This document shows, one piece after another, positions 55,602-64,000 of a DNA stretch of 64,000 nucleotides. The notes below the pieces were generated by a model that was given only the letters and a program-made list of their open reading frames with translations, did not search any database and was not told the DNA's origin. The stretch's first letter is position 1; every line of letters begins with the position of its first letter. Origin of the DNA: Marinicauda pacifica (GTDB lineage: Bacteria > Pseudomonadota > Alphaproteobacteria > Caulobacterales > Maricaulaceae). Where the stretch lies: contig NZ_SRXV01000001.1 of the NCBI RefSeq assembly GCF_004793635.1, forward strand, positions 1,240,501 through 1,304,500. Reading direction: 5' to 3'. The position numbers and the translations under genes were made by a program.

Positions 55602-56030
55602 ATGTCAGGGAACAAGACCCAGCCAACGGCGCAGAGCGTGGACACTTTTCTCGACGCGGTGGAGCCTGAGCGCAAACGCGAGGAAGCGCGCACGCTGGAC
55701 GCGCTCTTCCGGCGTGTCACGGGATGGCAGCCGCAGATTTGGGGCCCGTCTCTGATCGGCTATGGCATCTATCACTACCGTTACGAGTCCGGACGCGAAG
55801 GCGACTTCCTGGCGACCGGCTTCTCGCCGCGCAAGAGCGCTCACTCCATCTACATCCTTCCCGGCTATGCCGATTTTCAGCCCCTGCTGGACCGGCTCGG
55901 CAAGCATAGCCATGGCAAATCGTGCCTTTATGTGAAGACGCTGGCCGATATCGACCTTGAAATCCTGGCCGAACTGATCGAAGCGGGCGTTCGCGATCTT
56001 CCCGGGAAGTACGAGGTCAAGCCGACATGA
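55602..56030 (+). CDS. DUF1801 protein
   Basis: 142-residue cytosolic protein (TVDTFLDAV-like SVDTFLDAVEPERKREEART, GFSPRKSAHSIYILPGYADF, CLYVKTLADIDLEILAELI) of the YdhG/DUF1801 fold, unknown function. The ATG at 55602 is nine bases after GAGG; an ATG at 55593 is too close to it. It overlaps the next gene by four bases. Confidence 0.82.
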   Translation: MSGNKTQPTAQSVDTFLDAVEPERKREEARTLDALFRRVTGWQPQIWGPSLIGYGIYHYRYESGREGDFLATGFSPRKSAHSIYILPGYADFQPLLDRLGKHSHGKSCLYVKTLADIDLEILAELIEAGVRDLPGKYEVKPT

Positions 56031-56401
56031 GCGCCAGCCCTGAACAGGTCGTTCGCGCCTGGGTCGATGCCTTCAATGCCGGCAATGTCGACGCGCTGGA
56101 GCAGCTCTACGCCGAAGACGCCGTCAACCACCAGGTCGCGTACGACCCCCTGCACGGACGCAGCGCCATCCGCGCCCTGTTCGAGCGCGAATTTGCCCGC
56201 GCCCGAATGGTCTGCGTGATCGAGAACCTGTTCGTGGATGGCGACCGGGCCATTCTCGAATGGTCCGATCCGCTCGGCCTGCGCGGTTGCGGGATATTCC
56301 ATGTCGCAGACGGCAGGATCGTCCATCAGCGCGGCTATTTCGACAAGCTCAGCTTCTACCGGGCCCAGGGCCTGCCGCTGGAAAAGGCCCTTGAAGAATG
56401 A
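56027..56401 (+). CDS. NTF2/SnoaL-like protein
   Basis: 124 residues, cone-shaped NTF2-like fold: [20 protein letters not shown] at the N-terminus, [20 protein letters not shown] and [20 protein letters not shown] at the end. Binds or converts a small molecule, identity unknown. Overlaps both neighbours by four bases (ATGA). Confidence 0.85.
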   Translation: MSASPEQVVRAWVDAFNAGNVDALEQLYAEDAVNHQVAYDPLHGRSAIRALFEREFARARMVCVIENLFVDGDRAILEWSDPLGLRGCGIFHVADGRIVHQRGYFDKLSFYRAQGLPLEKALEE

Positions 56402-56853
56402 CTCTGGTGACGATTCACACCGATGGCGCCTGCTCGGGCAATCCCGGTCCGGGCGGCTGGGGCGCGCTGCTCGAATGGAACGGTCACGAGAAGGAGATTT
56501 CCGGCGCGGAGCCGGAGACGACCAATAACCGTATGGAGCTGATGGCGGCGATCCAGGCGCTCGAGACGCTCAAGCGCGCGAGCAAGGTCCGTCTGGTCAC
56601 CGACAGCGTCTATGTCCGCGACGGCGTGACGAAGTGGATCCACAACTGGAAGCGCAATGGCTGGAAGACGTCTGCGAAGAAGCCGGTCAAGAATGCCGAC
56701 CTCTGGCAGCGCCTGGACGAGGCCGCGAAGCGCCACGACATCAAGTGGGAATGGATCAAGGGCCATGCCGGCCACGCGGAGAACGAACGCGCCGACGCGC
56801 TGGCCCGCGAGGCCATTGTGACGATGCGCGCCGAGGCGGCGAACGGCGGCTAG
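56398..56853 (+). CDS. rnhA: Ribonuclease HI
   Basis: Cleaves RNA in RNA-DNA hybrids, 151 residues. The catalytic acidic set is present: Asp9 in [16 protein letters not shown], Glu in [10 protein letters not shown], Asp in [10 protein letters not shown], and Asp in NERADALAR. Third gene of a short unit with translational overlaps. Confidence 0.96.
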   Translation: MTLVTIHTDGACSGNPGPGGWGALLEWNGHEKEISGAEPETTNNRMELMAAIQALETLKRASKVRLVTDSVYVRDGVTKWIHNWKRNGWKTSAKKPVKNADLWQRLDEAAKRHDIKWEWIKGHAGHAENERADALAREAIVTMRAEAANGG

Positions 56854-56861
56854 GGTCGCGC

Positions 56862-58235
56862 TCAGCGCTCCAGACGGCACCCCAAGGCCTGGCAAGCCGC
56901 CATCGAACCCCAGTTCACGCTCACATCCTCAAAGCCGGCGCGCTGAAGCAGGCTGGCCGCGATGGCGGCGCGCTGGCCCGAGCCGCAGAACGTGACGACG
57001 CGTCTTGTCTTGTCCAGCTCATCGAGGCGGCCGGTCAGCTCGCCGATGAAGATATGCGTCGAGCCTTCGACCCGCGCCTCCTCCACTTCCGGCTTGGAGC
57101 GGACGTCGAGCACGGTGAAGTCCGTCTGGCCATCGAGCGCCGCCTTGAAGTCCGGCCCGTCAATCGCCCCGAAAGTCTCCACCCGCCGTCCGGTCTTGGC
57201 CCAGCCGATCACGGCGCCGTTCAGATAGCCCTCGATCCGGTCATAACCGATGCGGGCAAGGTCGAGCGCCGCGCGTTCGGCCTGCTCCGCGCTCGCGGCG
57301 ACCAGTCCCAGCGGCGTATCGTAGGGCAGCACCCAGCCGGCAAAGCTGGCGATCATGTCAGCCGGCAGGCAGATCGAGCCCGGCACATGGCCCCCCGCAA
57401 AGCTTTCGGCCATGCGCAGGTCGACCACCAGCATCCCTTCCTCCTGCTTGCGGGCGAAGGCATCGACAGGGATCGGTCCCGGCAGGACCGGGCAGACCCG
57501 CAAGCCAGGGCCCTCGCTCGCATTCAGCTCTTCCATCTTGCGGAAATAGGGCGGGTAGTCGTGATGCTCGCCCGTCTTGGCTTTGACGAAGGCCTCGCGC
57601 GATAGCTGGAGACGGGGGTTATGCGCCTTCTCATAGCCCAGCGTGGAGAAATCGCGCGTCGCCATGCCCTGCCCGCACACGGAGCCGGCCCCGTGGGCGG
57701 GATAAACCACTGTCTGGTCGCCGAGCGGCAGAAGCTTCTCGTGCAGGCTATCGTAGAGCAGGTTGGCCACCTCTTCGGCCCGGTCCGGGTAGAAGTCGGT
57801 GCGGCCCACATCGTTGACGAAGAGCGCATCGCCGGTGAACACGCCGAGTGCGCTCTCGCCCGTTTCGTGGTGGCGCAGCACCAGCGAGATCGAATCCAGC
57901 GTGTGGCCGGGTGTCTCCACGACGGTCAGGCTGGCCTGGCCGAGTTCGACCCGCTTGCCCTCACGCACCATCTGCGCGTAGGGCACGTCATACTCGTCGG
58001 TCGTTCCGCGCAGCACCTCGGCCCCGGTGCGGTTGGCCAGGTTCTGCGACCCGGTGAGCAGGTCCTCGTTACGGTGGGTCTCGAAGATGTGGGTGATGGT
58101 CACGCCGCGGCGCTGGGCGATGCGTTCGTACACGCGCACATCGCGGCGCGGATCGATCACGGCGGCGCACTGGCCGTCGCCCACCATGTAGGAGAGATGG
58201 GCCAGTCCTTCGGTCTTGACGGTCTCGACGAACAT
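56862..58235 (-). CDS. Metallo-beta-lactamase/double-rhodanese fusion, persulfide dioxygenase-like
   Basis: 457 residues. The MBL domain (1-~240) has HIFETHRNEDLLTG instead of the usual THxHxDH; this form keeps the first His, as needed in mononuclear-iron persulfide dioxygenases (ETHE1/CstB type). TGDALFVNDVGRTDFYP and YPAHGAGSVCG follow. Two rhodanese domains come after: the first (about 265-345) has no catalytic Cys (VAASAEQ), the second (about 360-457) has VTFCGSGQRAAI with the active Cys. It probably oxidises sulfane sulfur. The ATG at 58235 is preceded by GGGAG. Confidence 0.87.
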   Translation of the reverse strand: MFVETVKTEGLAHLSYMVGDGQCAAVIDPRRDVRVYERIAQRRGVTITHIFETHRNEDLLTGSQNLANRTGAEVLRGTTDEYDVPYAQMVREGKRVELGQASLTVVETPGHTLDSISLVLRHHETGESALGVFTGDALFVNDVGRTDFYPDRAEEVANLLYDSLHEKLLPLGDQTVVYPAHGAGSVCGQGMATRDFSTLGYEKAHNPRLQLSREAFVKAKTGEHHDYPPYFRKMEELNASEGPGLRVCPVLPGPIPVDAFARKQEEGMLVVDLRMAESFAGGHVPGSICLPADMIASFAGWVLPYDTPLGLVAASAEQAERAALDLARIGYDRIEGYLNGAVIGWAKTGRRVETFGAIDGPDFKAALDGQTDFTVLDVRSKPEVEEARVEGSTHIFIGELTGRLDELDKTRRVVTFCGSGQRAAIAASLLQRAGFEDVSVNWGSMAACQALGCRLER

Positions 58236-58367
58236 CGCGGGGGCAGCTCCCTTCTCAGCATAGCCGGTACGCCGAGAACCCGAACCGCCGGGCGAACGTT
58301 CCCGGTCAATACCGCACACCTCCAGAGCCATTCCCGGGAACCATTCCCGGAGCCGTGTCCAGACACG

Positions 58368-58396
58368 AAAAACCCCGGGCCGCATCCGGCCCGGGG
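58368..58396 (-). terminator. Rho-independent terminator of the peroxiredoxin gene
   Basis: CCCCGGGCCG (58373-58382) and CGGCCCGGGG (58387-58396) form a perfect ten-base stem with a four-base loop; read on the minus strand it is followed by five T (58372-58368). It lies 29 bases after the peroxiredoxin stop. Confidence 0.9.
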
Positions 58397-58424
58397 CAGT
58401 CTCGTCACGCCTGTAGTGGGGGCG

Positions 58425-58907
58425 CTAGAGGCTATCCAGCATGTGTTCGGCGCTGGAGACCTTGAAGTCGCCCGCTTCCTCGACATGGAGTTGCTTGACC
58501 ACCTTGTCCTCGACCACGAGCGAGAAGCGCTGACCGCGCACGCCCATGCCGAACTTGGAGCCATCCATCACGAGACCGAGCGCGCGCACGAAGTCGGCAT
58601 TGCCGTCAGCCAGCATCATGACCTGATCGGAGGCATTCTGATTCTTCGCCCAGGCATCGAGCACGAAGACGTCGTTGACCGCCGTGCACACGATCCGGTC
58701 GATTCCTTTGGCCTTGAGCTCGCTGGCCTTCTCGATGAAGCCCGGCAGGTGCTTGGCCGAGCAGGTCGGGGTGAACGCGCCCGGAACCGAGAACAGCGCC
58801 ACGGTGCGGCCCTTGAAGACGTCATCTGTGCTGGCCGGCGTCGGGCCGTCGGGCGTCATGGTCATGAAAGTCACGTCGGGAAGCGTATCGCCTACCTGGA
58901 TCACCAT
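58425..58907 (-). CDS. Peroxiredoxin (Prx5-type)
   Basis: Thiol peroxidase of 160 residues. The peroxidatic Cys49 lies in PGAFTPTCSAKHLPGF, the usual Prx5/AhpE-like motif. VNDVFVLDAWAKNQ and the GMGVRGQRFSLVVEDKVV strand fit Prx5 (type II). The ATG at 58907 is eight bases after GGAG. Reduces peroxides with glutathione/glutaredoxin or thioredoxin. Confidence 0.93.
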   Translation of the reverse strand: MVIQVGDTLPDVTFMTMTPDGPTPASTDDVFKGRTVALFSVPGAFTPTCSAKHLPGFIEKASELKAKGIDRIVCTAVNDVFVLDAWAKNQNASDQVMMLADGNADFVRALGLVMDGSKFGMGVRGQRFSLVVEDKVVKQLHVEEAGDFKVSSAEHMLDSL

Positions 58908-59053
58908 CGTCAAAACTCCGCTTGAAACATCGCTTTCCCGAACCGGCGGCACGGGATGTCTCTCCACAGATAGAGGCGCGCCCCCTCCGCGCCAAGCCAC
59001 GGCGCACTGCACCGGCTCTGGACAAGACAGGGCCGCGTGCCGAGACTGGACCC

Positions 59054-59635
59054 ATGACAGAGGACACGCACCACAAGCCCGACTATCTGACCGGACGCCT
59101 GCTGATTGCCAGTCCGGCCATCGGCGATCCGCGCTTTGACCGGTCCGTCGTGCTGGTTTGCGCACATTCCAATGACAGCGCGATGGGGCTCGTGGTCAAC
59201 AAGCCGATGGACGCGCTGCGCCTGCCGACCCTGTTCGAGCAGCTGGGTGTCACCTCCGAAATCGAAGCCCCCGATCAGGCCGTGCTCTTCGGCGGGCCGA
59301 TCGATCGCGACCGCGGTTTTGTCCTGCACACCGACGACTATGCCAGCGACGAGACCACGCTCGGCATCGGCCCCGGCGTCGGCCTGACGGCCACCAAGGA
59401 TATTCTCGAGGCGATCGCCTCTTCCACACCGCCGCGCCGCTGCCTTCTGGCTCTGGGCTATGCGGGATGGACCGAGGGCCAGCTGGAAGACGAGATCGGC
59501 TCGAACGCCTGGCTCGTCGTCGATCCGGACGAGGACCTGCTCTTTGCCGAGGATTTCGACCGCAAGTGGGAGAAGGCGCTGGGCAAGCTGGGCATCGCGC
59601 CGGAGTTTCTGAGCGCGTCGAGCGGACACGCCTGA
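59054..59635 (+). CDS. YqgE/AlgH family protein
   Basis: 193-residue protein of the UPF0301 fold (LTGRLLIASPAIGDPRFDRS, GLVVNKPMD, VLFGGPIDRDRGFVLH, LALGYAGWTEGQLEDEI). Function unknown; linked to alginate regulation in pseudomonads only. Divergent from the peroxiredoxin gene. Confidence 0.92.
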   Translation: MTEDTHHKPDYLTGRLLIASPAIGDPRFDRSVVLVCAHSNDSAMGLVVNKPMDALRLPTLFEQLGVTSEIEAPDQAVLFGGPIDRDRGFVLHTDDYASDETTLGIGPGVGLTATKDILEAIASSTPPRRCLLALGYAGWTEGQLEDEIGSNAWLVVDPDEDLLFAEDFDRKWEKALGKLGIAPEFLSASSGHA

Positions 59636-59648
59636 ACACGGCGCCCGA

Positions 59649-60809
59649 TCAGGCCGCCGGGCCCGCGAAGCGCCCGCTGGCCCCTCCAATGATCCAGGCT
59701 TCGGCCTCGTCGGCGGGCACCGCGCTGCCGAACTGGAAGCCCTGCGCGAACCGGACGCCTTGCTGGCGCACAGCGTCCGCGCTCGCCGCGCTCTCCACGC
59801 CCTCGGCGACCACATCCATCTCACAGGCGCGCGCCAGCTCCACGATGGAGGTGACGATGGAGCGCGCCTGCGGATTGCGGTCCGGGGCGCTGCCCAGGGC
59901 GCGAATGAAATACTGGTCGATCTTCAGCACGTCGAAAGGCAGCTGGTCCAGACGCGCGAGCGAGGAATAGCCCGTTCCGAAATCGTCGATCACCAGGCAG
60001 ATACCGGCCTCTTTGAGCGCCTGGCAGGCCAGCACGACGGCCTCCGGGGCCAGCATCAGCTCGCTCTCGTTGATTTCCAGCTTGAACCGGTCGCGCGGTA
60101 TGTCCGCCGCATCGATTGTCTCGATCAGGGCGCGCACGAAACCGGGGGCGGAGACCTCGCCCGCCGTGGCGTTCGCGGCGATGTAAAGCCCGCCCAGCTC
60201 CAGCCCGGCCTGCTGCCACGCCGCCAGGTCGCGGATCGCGCCTTCGCGGATGCGCGCGCCGACTTCGGCGATCAGATTCATCTCCGCAGCCAGCGGCAGG
60301 AAATCATCCGGCGCCACGAGCGATTCGCCGGGCCGGCGCCATCTTGCCAGGGCCTCGAACCCGGCCAGACGCCCCGAGTCCAGGTCGATGATGGGCTGGT
60401 AGAAGGGTATGACGCGGCCGGCCTGCAGGTCGCGCGTCAGATCCGCTTCGCGGTCGAGCTTCTCGGTCCCGCCGCGCGGCGCCGCGCCGGCAATCAGCAG
60501 CATTCCCTCGAAGACGCCATCGCGAGTGCGCCCGGTCAGGCGCACATGACGGACATGGCGGTCCTCGCCAACCAGGCGCAGGCGCACATCCACCGGCCCG
60601 GCACTGTACAGCCCGTCGAAGGCGTGGGCGTCGGTCTGGGCGATCTGGGCCCTGAGACTGGAAAGATGCGCCGCGCGTTGAGTGGCAGTGATACCGAACG
60701 GCGCTGCATCGCCCTCGATTCCGAGCGCGCCGGAGTCCAGATCCGCCCTTAGCGCGATGGCGCCCGCGGCCCTGGCGGCGGCGGCGAACAGGTCCGCGCC
60801 CTGGGTCAT
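59649..60809 (-). CDS. EAL-domain cyclic-di-GMP phosphodiesterase
   Basis: 386 residues: an N-terminal ~130-residue region that looks like a PAS-type fold (AHAFDGLYSAGPVDVRLRLV, RHVRLTGRTRDGVFEG) and an EAL domain (about 145-375). GFEALARW carries E-A-L; EINESELM, DDFGTGYSS, KIDQYFI, AEGVES and QGFQFG are all present, so it should be an active phosphodiesterase. No membrane segment. Its ATG overlaps the GNAT gene's stop by one base (TGATG). Confidence 0.9.
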   Translation of the reverse strand: MTQGADLFAAAARAAGAIALRADLDSGALGIEGDAAPFGITATQRAAHLSSLRAQIAQTDAHAFDGLYSAGPVDVRLRLVGEDRHVRHVRLTGRTRDGVFEGMLLIAGAAPRGGTEKLDREADLTRDLQAGRVIPFYQPIIDLDSGRLAGFEALARWRRPGESLVAPDDFLPLAAEMNLIAEVGARIREGAIRDLAAWQQAGLELGGLYIAANATAGEVSAPGFVRALIETIDAADIPRDRFKLEINESELMLAPEAVVLACQALKEAGICLVIDDFGTGYSSLARLDQLPFDVLKIDQYFIRALGSAPDRNPQARSIVTSIVELARACEMDVVAEGVESAASADAVRQQGVRFAQGFQFGSAVPADEAEAWIIGGASGRFAGPAA

Positions 60810-61387
60810 CAGCGGATCGGGTCGTCCTTCAGAATCGCGAATTTCAGATGGTCGTGCCATTCGCCGTGGATTTTCAGGTATTTGCGCGCGACCCCCTCCG
60901 GCGTGAAACCGATCGACAGGAGCAGGGCGCGCGAGGCCTCGTTCTCCGGCCGGGTCGCCGCCTCGATCCGGTGCAGCTTCAGCGTTTCGAACGCGTAGGA
61001 CAATACGCGGCGCACGGCTGCCCGCGTATGGCCGCGGCGCTGATAGGGCATGCCGATCCAGTATCCCAGATCCGCCGTCTGCAGCACGCCGCGCCGGACA
61101 TTGTTCAGATTGCAGGCGCCCAGAAGCACATCGTCGCTGGCGCGGAAGATGAAGAAGGGAAAACCCTGCCCGCTCTCGATATCGCTCTGGTAGCGGCGCA
61201 GGCGGCGCTTGAAGGCGGAGCGGGTCAGCTCGTCTTCGGCCCAGGCCGGTTCCCACTGCTCGGTATGGCGGCGGCTCGCAAAGCGCAGCTTGGCCCAGCT
61301 GTCATAGTCGTCCAGGCTGGGATGGCGCAGACAGATGTTCTCGCTGTAGAGAATTGTTTCCGGATTGTCGTCCCGCCACAGTGCCAC
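60809..61387 (-). CDS. RimJ/RimL-type GNAT N-acetyltransferase
   Basis: 192 residues. Acetyl-CoA-binding pattern: DLGYWIGMPYQRRGHTRAAV with the Q/R-x-x-G-x-G/A loop, then HRIEAATRPENEASRALLLS and GFTPEGVARKYLKIHGEWHD. Matches ribosomal-protein alanine acetyltransferases (RimJ type). Translationally coupled to the EAL gene. Confidence 0.9.
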   Translation of the reverse strand: MALWRDDNPETILYSENICLRHPSLDDYDSWAKLRFASRRHTEQWEPAWAEDELTRSAFKRRLRRYQSDIESGQGFPFFIFRASDDVLLGACNLNNVRRGVLQTADLGYWIGMPYQRRGHTRAAVRRVLSYAFETLKLHRIEAATRPENEASRALLLSIGFTPEGVARKYLKIHGEWHDHLKFAILKDDPIR

Positions 61388-61474
61388 GACCCGCCTCCCT
61401 CTTTATTCCCATCATCGGGTTTTCGCAGCACGCAGTCACGCGGAAAACCGGCTCAGGCAAATGACTGTACCCGT

Positions 61475-62164
61475 TCAGTCTTTCGATCGCGTGAATATCA
61501 GCCGGCCGCGCGCAATGTGCAATGCCAGGTAGACCCCGATCAGCGCGGCGGCGAGACCGAACCAGGTAATGGCATAGCCGTAATGGCGCGAGGGCGGGGT
61601 CTGGGACAGGTGGGGCGGCAGGCTCTGCGCACCACGCGCGACCAGAACGTCGCCGCTGGGCGTGCCCGACGGCGCGAGACGGGCGGCCATCGCTTCGGGG
61701 GCGAGCGTATAGAACTCGTTGGCCTGCGGACTATTGGCGGGTGTGAACATGCCCGTTCCCGGGGCGCGGGAAAGCCTGAACTCGCCGGTCGCCGCTCGCT
61801 CTTCCCCGTTCAGGGGTTCAAAGCCGGTTTCGACCAGCACCGTATCGTAGCCCTCGGCACAGTCCGGCGCGTCCACCGGGCGAAGCAGGCGCCAGCCGGG
61901 GCGGTTGCCCGCGTCCACGCCGTACAGACGCACGGCCTCGCCGCTCGGCTCCTGCTCCAGCGCCACCCGCTGACCGGCCACCACCTCATCGCCGCACAAC
62001 AGCGTCTCGAGATCGGCCGGCGGGCGCAGGCCCGCAGCAAGGTAGGAGTCGGTTTCGGCGCGTTTCCAGGCGGCGCGTTCCAGTTGCCAGCTTCCCAGCC
62101 AGACCAGGAGGGCGAGCGCAGGCAGGGTGAACAGCGTGAGCACGAGGAGCGGACGAAACTTCAT
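61475..62164 (-). CDS. SURF1 family cytochrome oxidase assembly protein
   Basis: 229 residues with two membrane helices (about 6-25 and 196-217) bracketing a periplasmic domain: LGSWQLERAAWK, GAQSLPPHLSQTPPSRHYGYAITWFGLAAALI. SURF1 helps insert heme a into oxidase subunit I. Nine bases after the DUF983 gene. Confidence 0.92.
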   Translation of the reverse strand: MKFRPLLVLTLFTLPALALLVWLGSWQLERAAWKRAETDSYLAAGLRPPADLETLLCGDEVVAGQRVALEQEPSGEAVRLYGVDAGNRPGWRLLRPVDAPDCAEGYDTVLVETGFEPLNGEERAATGEFRLSRAPGTGMFTPANSPQANEFYTLAPEAMAARLAPSGTPSGDVLVARGAQSLPPHLSQTPPSRHYGYAITWFGLAAALIGVYLALHIARGRLIFTRSKD

Positions 62165-62173
62165 CGCGGTCCC

Positions 62174-62545
62174 TTACTCATCTCCGTCCTCGTCCAGCCG
62201 GGCTTCCCGGGCGCTATGCTTGTACTGGAGGGCAAACATCACGCCCTTGAACGGGCGCAGGAACCAGAGGCTCAACCCGATTACCACCGGAATCCAGATG
62301 ATGAGATGAACCCAGGTCGGCGGCGCGAGCCAGAGATGTAGCAGAAGCGCGAGCGGGACCACGATTGCACCGACGAGGAACATGATGAAGACGGCCGGCC
62401 CGTCCCCCGCATCCTCGCCGGAAAAATCGAGCCCGCAGGTCTCGCACTCCGGCGCAATGGTCAGGAAGCCCTCGAACAAGCGCCCTTCCCCGCAGCGCGG
62501 ACACCGTCCCGCGAGACCTGCAGAGAAGGGGCTGGGTTCGGTCAT
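62174..62545 (-). CDS. DUF983 membrane protein
   Basis: 123 residues. N-terminal zinc-ribbon-like part (GRCPRCGEGRLFEGFL and ECETCGLDF), then two helices (about 49-72 and 75-97). Common in alphaproteobacterial cytochrome oxidase clusters; function unknown. Three bases after ctaE. Confidence 0.9.
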   Translation of the reverse strand: MTEPSPFSAGLAGRCPRCGEGRLFEGFLTIAPECETCGLDFSGEDAGDGPAVFIMFLVGAIVVPLALLLHLWLAPPTWVHLIIWIPVVIGLSLWFLRPFKGVMFALQYKHSAREARLDEDGDE

Positions 62546-62548
62546 GGT

Positions 62549-63442
62549 CTAGTGAGCGACCTGTCCGGCGAAGACCACGTAGACAAAGGCGAACAGGAAC
62601 AGCCAGACGACGTCCACGAAGTGCCAGTACCAGGCGGCGGCTTCGAAGCCGAAATGCTTCTGCGGCGTGAAGTGGCCGGCCATGAGGCGCAGCAGGCAGA
62701 CCAGCAGGAACACTGTCCCGATGACCACGTGTGCCCCGTGGAAACCGGTCGCCATGAAGAAGGATGCGCCGTAGAGCGATCCGCCAAACCCGAAATGGGC
62801 GTGGGCGTATTCGTAGACCTGCAGCGAGGTGAAGCACAGGCCCAGCAGGACCGTCAGCAGGAGGCCGATCTTGGCGCCCTTGCGGTCACCGTGCTGGAGC
62901 GCGTGGTGCGCCCAGGTGACCGTCGTGCCCGACAGGAGCAGGATCATCGTGTTGATCAGCGGCAGGTGGAAGGGATCGAAGGTTTCGATTCCCGGCGGCG
63001 GCCAGCTTTCCCACGCCGAGAAGTCGACGCCGATCGCCTCGCCGGTCCAGGTCGCGCCCGCGCGCGCCTCGTGGAACAGCGCCATCTCGAAGAAGGCCCA
63101 GAACCAGGCCACGAAGAACATCACCTCGGAGACGATGAACAGGATCATGCCGTAGCGCAGGCCGATATCGACGACGGGCGTGTGGTCTCCGCGGCGTGAT
63201 TCCTTGATCACGTCGGTCCACCAGCCGATCATCGTGTATGCCACGATCAGGAAGCCGAGGCCCAGCAGCCACCAGGATCCGTCCTGGAGGAAGAAATAGG
63301 CCCAGCTCTCTTCATTGCTGGACAGGCCCTTCATCTGGACGACAGCGCCCAGAGCCATGACAAAGGCGCCGAGCGAGCCGGTAAAGGGCCACGGGCTCGG
63401 TTCTACCAGGTGATAGTCGTGTTTAACGGCTCCGCCGGCCAT
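62549..63442 (-). CDS. ctaE: Cytochrome c oxidase subunit III
   Basis: 297-residue, seven-helix subunit of the aa3 oxidase. [20 protein letters not shown] is the conserved start, [17 protein letters not shown] carries the helix III Glu, and [18 protein letters not shown] is at helix VI. I chose the ATG at 63442, four bases after AGGAGAGC; an ATG at 63457 is upstream of this site. ctaG lies upstream. Confidence 0.95.
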   Translation of the reverse strand: MAGGAVKHDYHLVEPSPWPFTGSLGAFVMALGAVVQMKGLSSNEESWAYFFLQDGSWWLLGLGFLIVAYTMIGWWTDVIKESRRGDHTPVVDIGLRYGMILFIVSEVMFFVAWFWAFFEMALFHEARAGATWTGEAIGVDFSAWESWPPPGIETFDPFHLPLINTMILLLSGTTVTWAHHALQHGDRKGAKIGLLLTVLLGLCFTSLQVYEYAHAHFGFGGSLYGASFFMATGFHGAHVVIGTVFLLVCLLRLMAGHFTPQKHFGFEAAAWYWHFVDVVWLFLFAFVYVVFAGQVAH

Positions 63443-63562
63443 GGTGCTCTCCTGCAAGTCCCAGTCTTACGGGGGTTTGACCGCACCTATAGCGGCGCCC
63501 TTGCCCCCTATCAATTCCTTCGCGCTGTCCGGCTTTGCCGGGTCAGCAGTTTCTCTGGCGCG

Positions 63563-64000
63563 TCAGCGCGTCTGCCCTGCCGCGTTTTCGGGCGCGGCGC
63601 GGTCACGATCGCGGCCTGCCTCCCAGAACGTATAGGACAAGGTGATGGTGCGCACATCGTCCAGGCTTTCTTCTTCATCCATCAAGGGATCGACGAAGAA
63701 GAGGACGGGCATGTCCATCGATTCGCCCGGCTGCAAAGTCTGCTCGGTAAAGCAGAAGCATTCCAGCTTGGAAAAATAAGGCGCCGTCTTGAACGGGGTG
63801 ACGTTATAGGTGGCCACGCCGGTGATCGGGCGGTCCGAGGTATTCGTCGCCCGGTAGAAGGCCAGCGCCGTCTCGCCCAGCTGCAGCTCCATCGAGCGCT
63901 GCTGGGGTTCGAACTCCCAGGGAAAACCGCGCGCCATGGAGGCGTCGAACCGCACCGTCACCGAGCGGTCGATGATCTGCCCGGCGTCGTACTGGGCCAC
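63563..64000 (-). CDS. ctaG: Cytochrome c oxidase assembly protein CtaG/Cox11, 5' part outside window
   Basis: Copper chaperone that delivers copper to CuB of the oxidase. About 145 residues of the C-terminal part are visible: YNVTPFKTAPYFSKLECFCF with the copper-binding CxC pair, MDMPVLFFVDPLM, and TLSYTFWEAG near the end. The N-terminal membrane helix lies beyond the window edge. Order ctaG-ctaE-DUF983-surf1 on the minus strand. Confidence 0.95.
   Translation of the reverse strand: MAQYDAGQIIDRSVTVRFDASMARGFPWEFEPQQRSMELQLGETALAFYRATNTSDRPITGVATYNVTPFKTAPYFSKLECFCFTEQTLQPGESMDMPVLFFVDPLMDEEESLDDVRTITLSYTFWEAGRDRDRAAPENAAGQTR

Overview
The window comes from a GC-rich alphaproteobacterium, most likely in the Maricaulales/Hyphomonadales (Oceanicaulis/Maricaulis-like). 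I infer this from the CcrM-type GANTC methylase gene, the separate F0 ATP-synthase operon with a b' subunit, the ctaG-ctaE-DUF983-surf1 order and the ECF/metal gene types. I see no rRNA, tRNA, CRISPR array, integrase or plasmid replication gene.

Positions 1 to about 31,660 form a heavy-metal resistance block with island character. From the left it holds a CusCBA efflux operon (minus strand; cusA runs off the window), two small periplasmic metal-binding proteins and two acyltransferase-3 membrane proteins around a DUF5676 protein. An IS5-family transposase relic follows. Next is a long minus-strand copper run: copA oxidase, copB, a DUF2231/NTF2 fusion, a DUF305 protein, a SHOCT protein, a YraQ/ArsP-type permease, then a Cu+-ATPase with its own promoter and CsoR-like operator, a methyltransferase and an APC permease. 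Divergent from copA is a three-gene trans-envelope signalling unit of the CnrY/CnrX/CnrH type (anti-sigma, periplasmic metal sensor, ECF sigma). A mer operon follows (merR, divergent merT-merP, a GDCCVxC protein, and a flavin disulfide reductase without the MerA C-terminal cysteines). Then come a SpoIIAA-like protein, a ZIP-family transporter and a second RND operon, CzcCBA-like.

Near 31,660 the block ends inside a radical-SAM gene of the PA0069 type that has lost its 5' part. This is the clearest junction with the core chromosome.

From there to the end the genes are housekeeping: DUF2188, rnhB, ccrM, a diaminopropionate ammonia-lyase-like enzyme, mutY, a DciA-like protein, a DsbA-type lipoprotein, smc, the F0 operon (atpI, a, c, b', b) with a strong terminator, an acyltransferase, the glycine cleavage operon (gcvT, gcvH, a PaiB-like flavin protein, gcvPA, gcvPB) under a tandem glycine riboswitch, argS, a lipoprotein, ispH, DUF1801/NTF2/rnhA, a persulfide-dioxygenase/rhodanese fusion, a peroxiredoxin, a YqgE protein, a GNAT-EAL pair, and surf1-DUF983-ctaE-ctaG (partial) of cytochrome c oxidase.

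The metal genes appear to work as layers: export across both membranes by the two RND pumps, cytoplasmic Cu+ export by the P-type ATPase, periplasmic oxidation and sequestration by CopA, CopB and Met/His-rich proteins, mercury uptake proteins, and metal sensing through an ECF sigma factor, MerR and a CsoR-like operator. The most unusual points are a CnrYXH-type sensor with all five metal ligands beside copper genes, a mer operon without a normal mercuric reductase, a CsoR-like operator with no csoR nearby, and five GANTC sites packed in front of ccrM.
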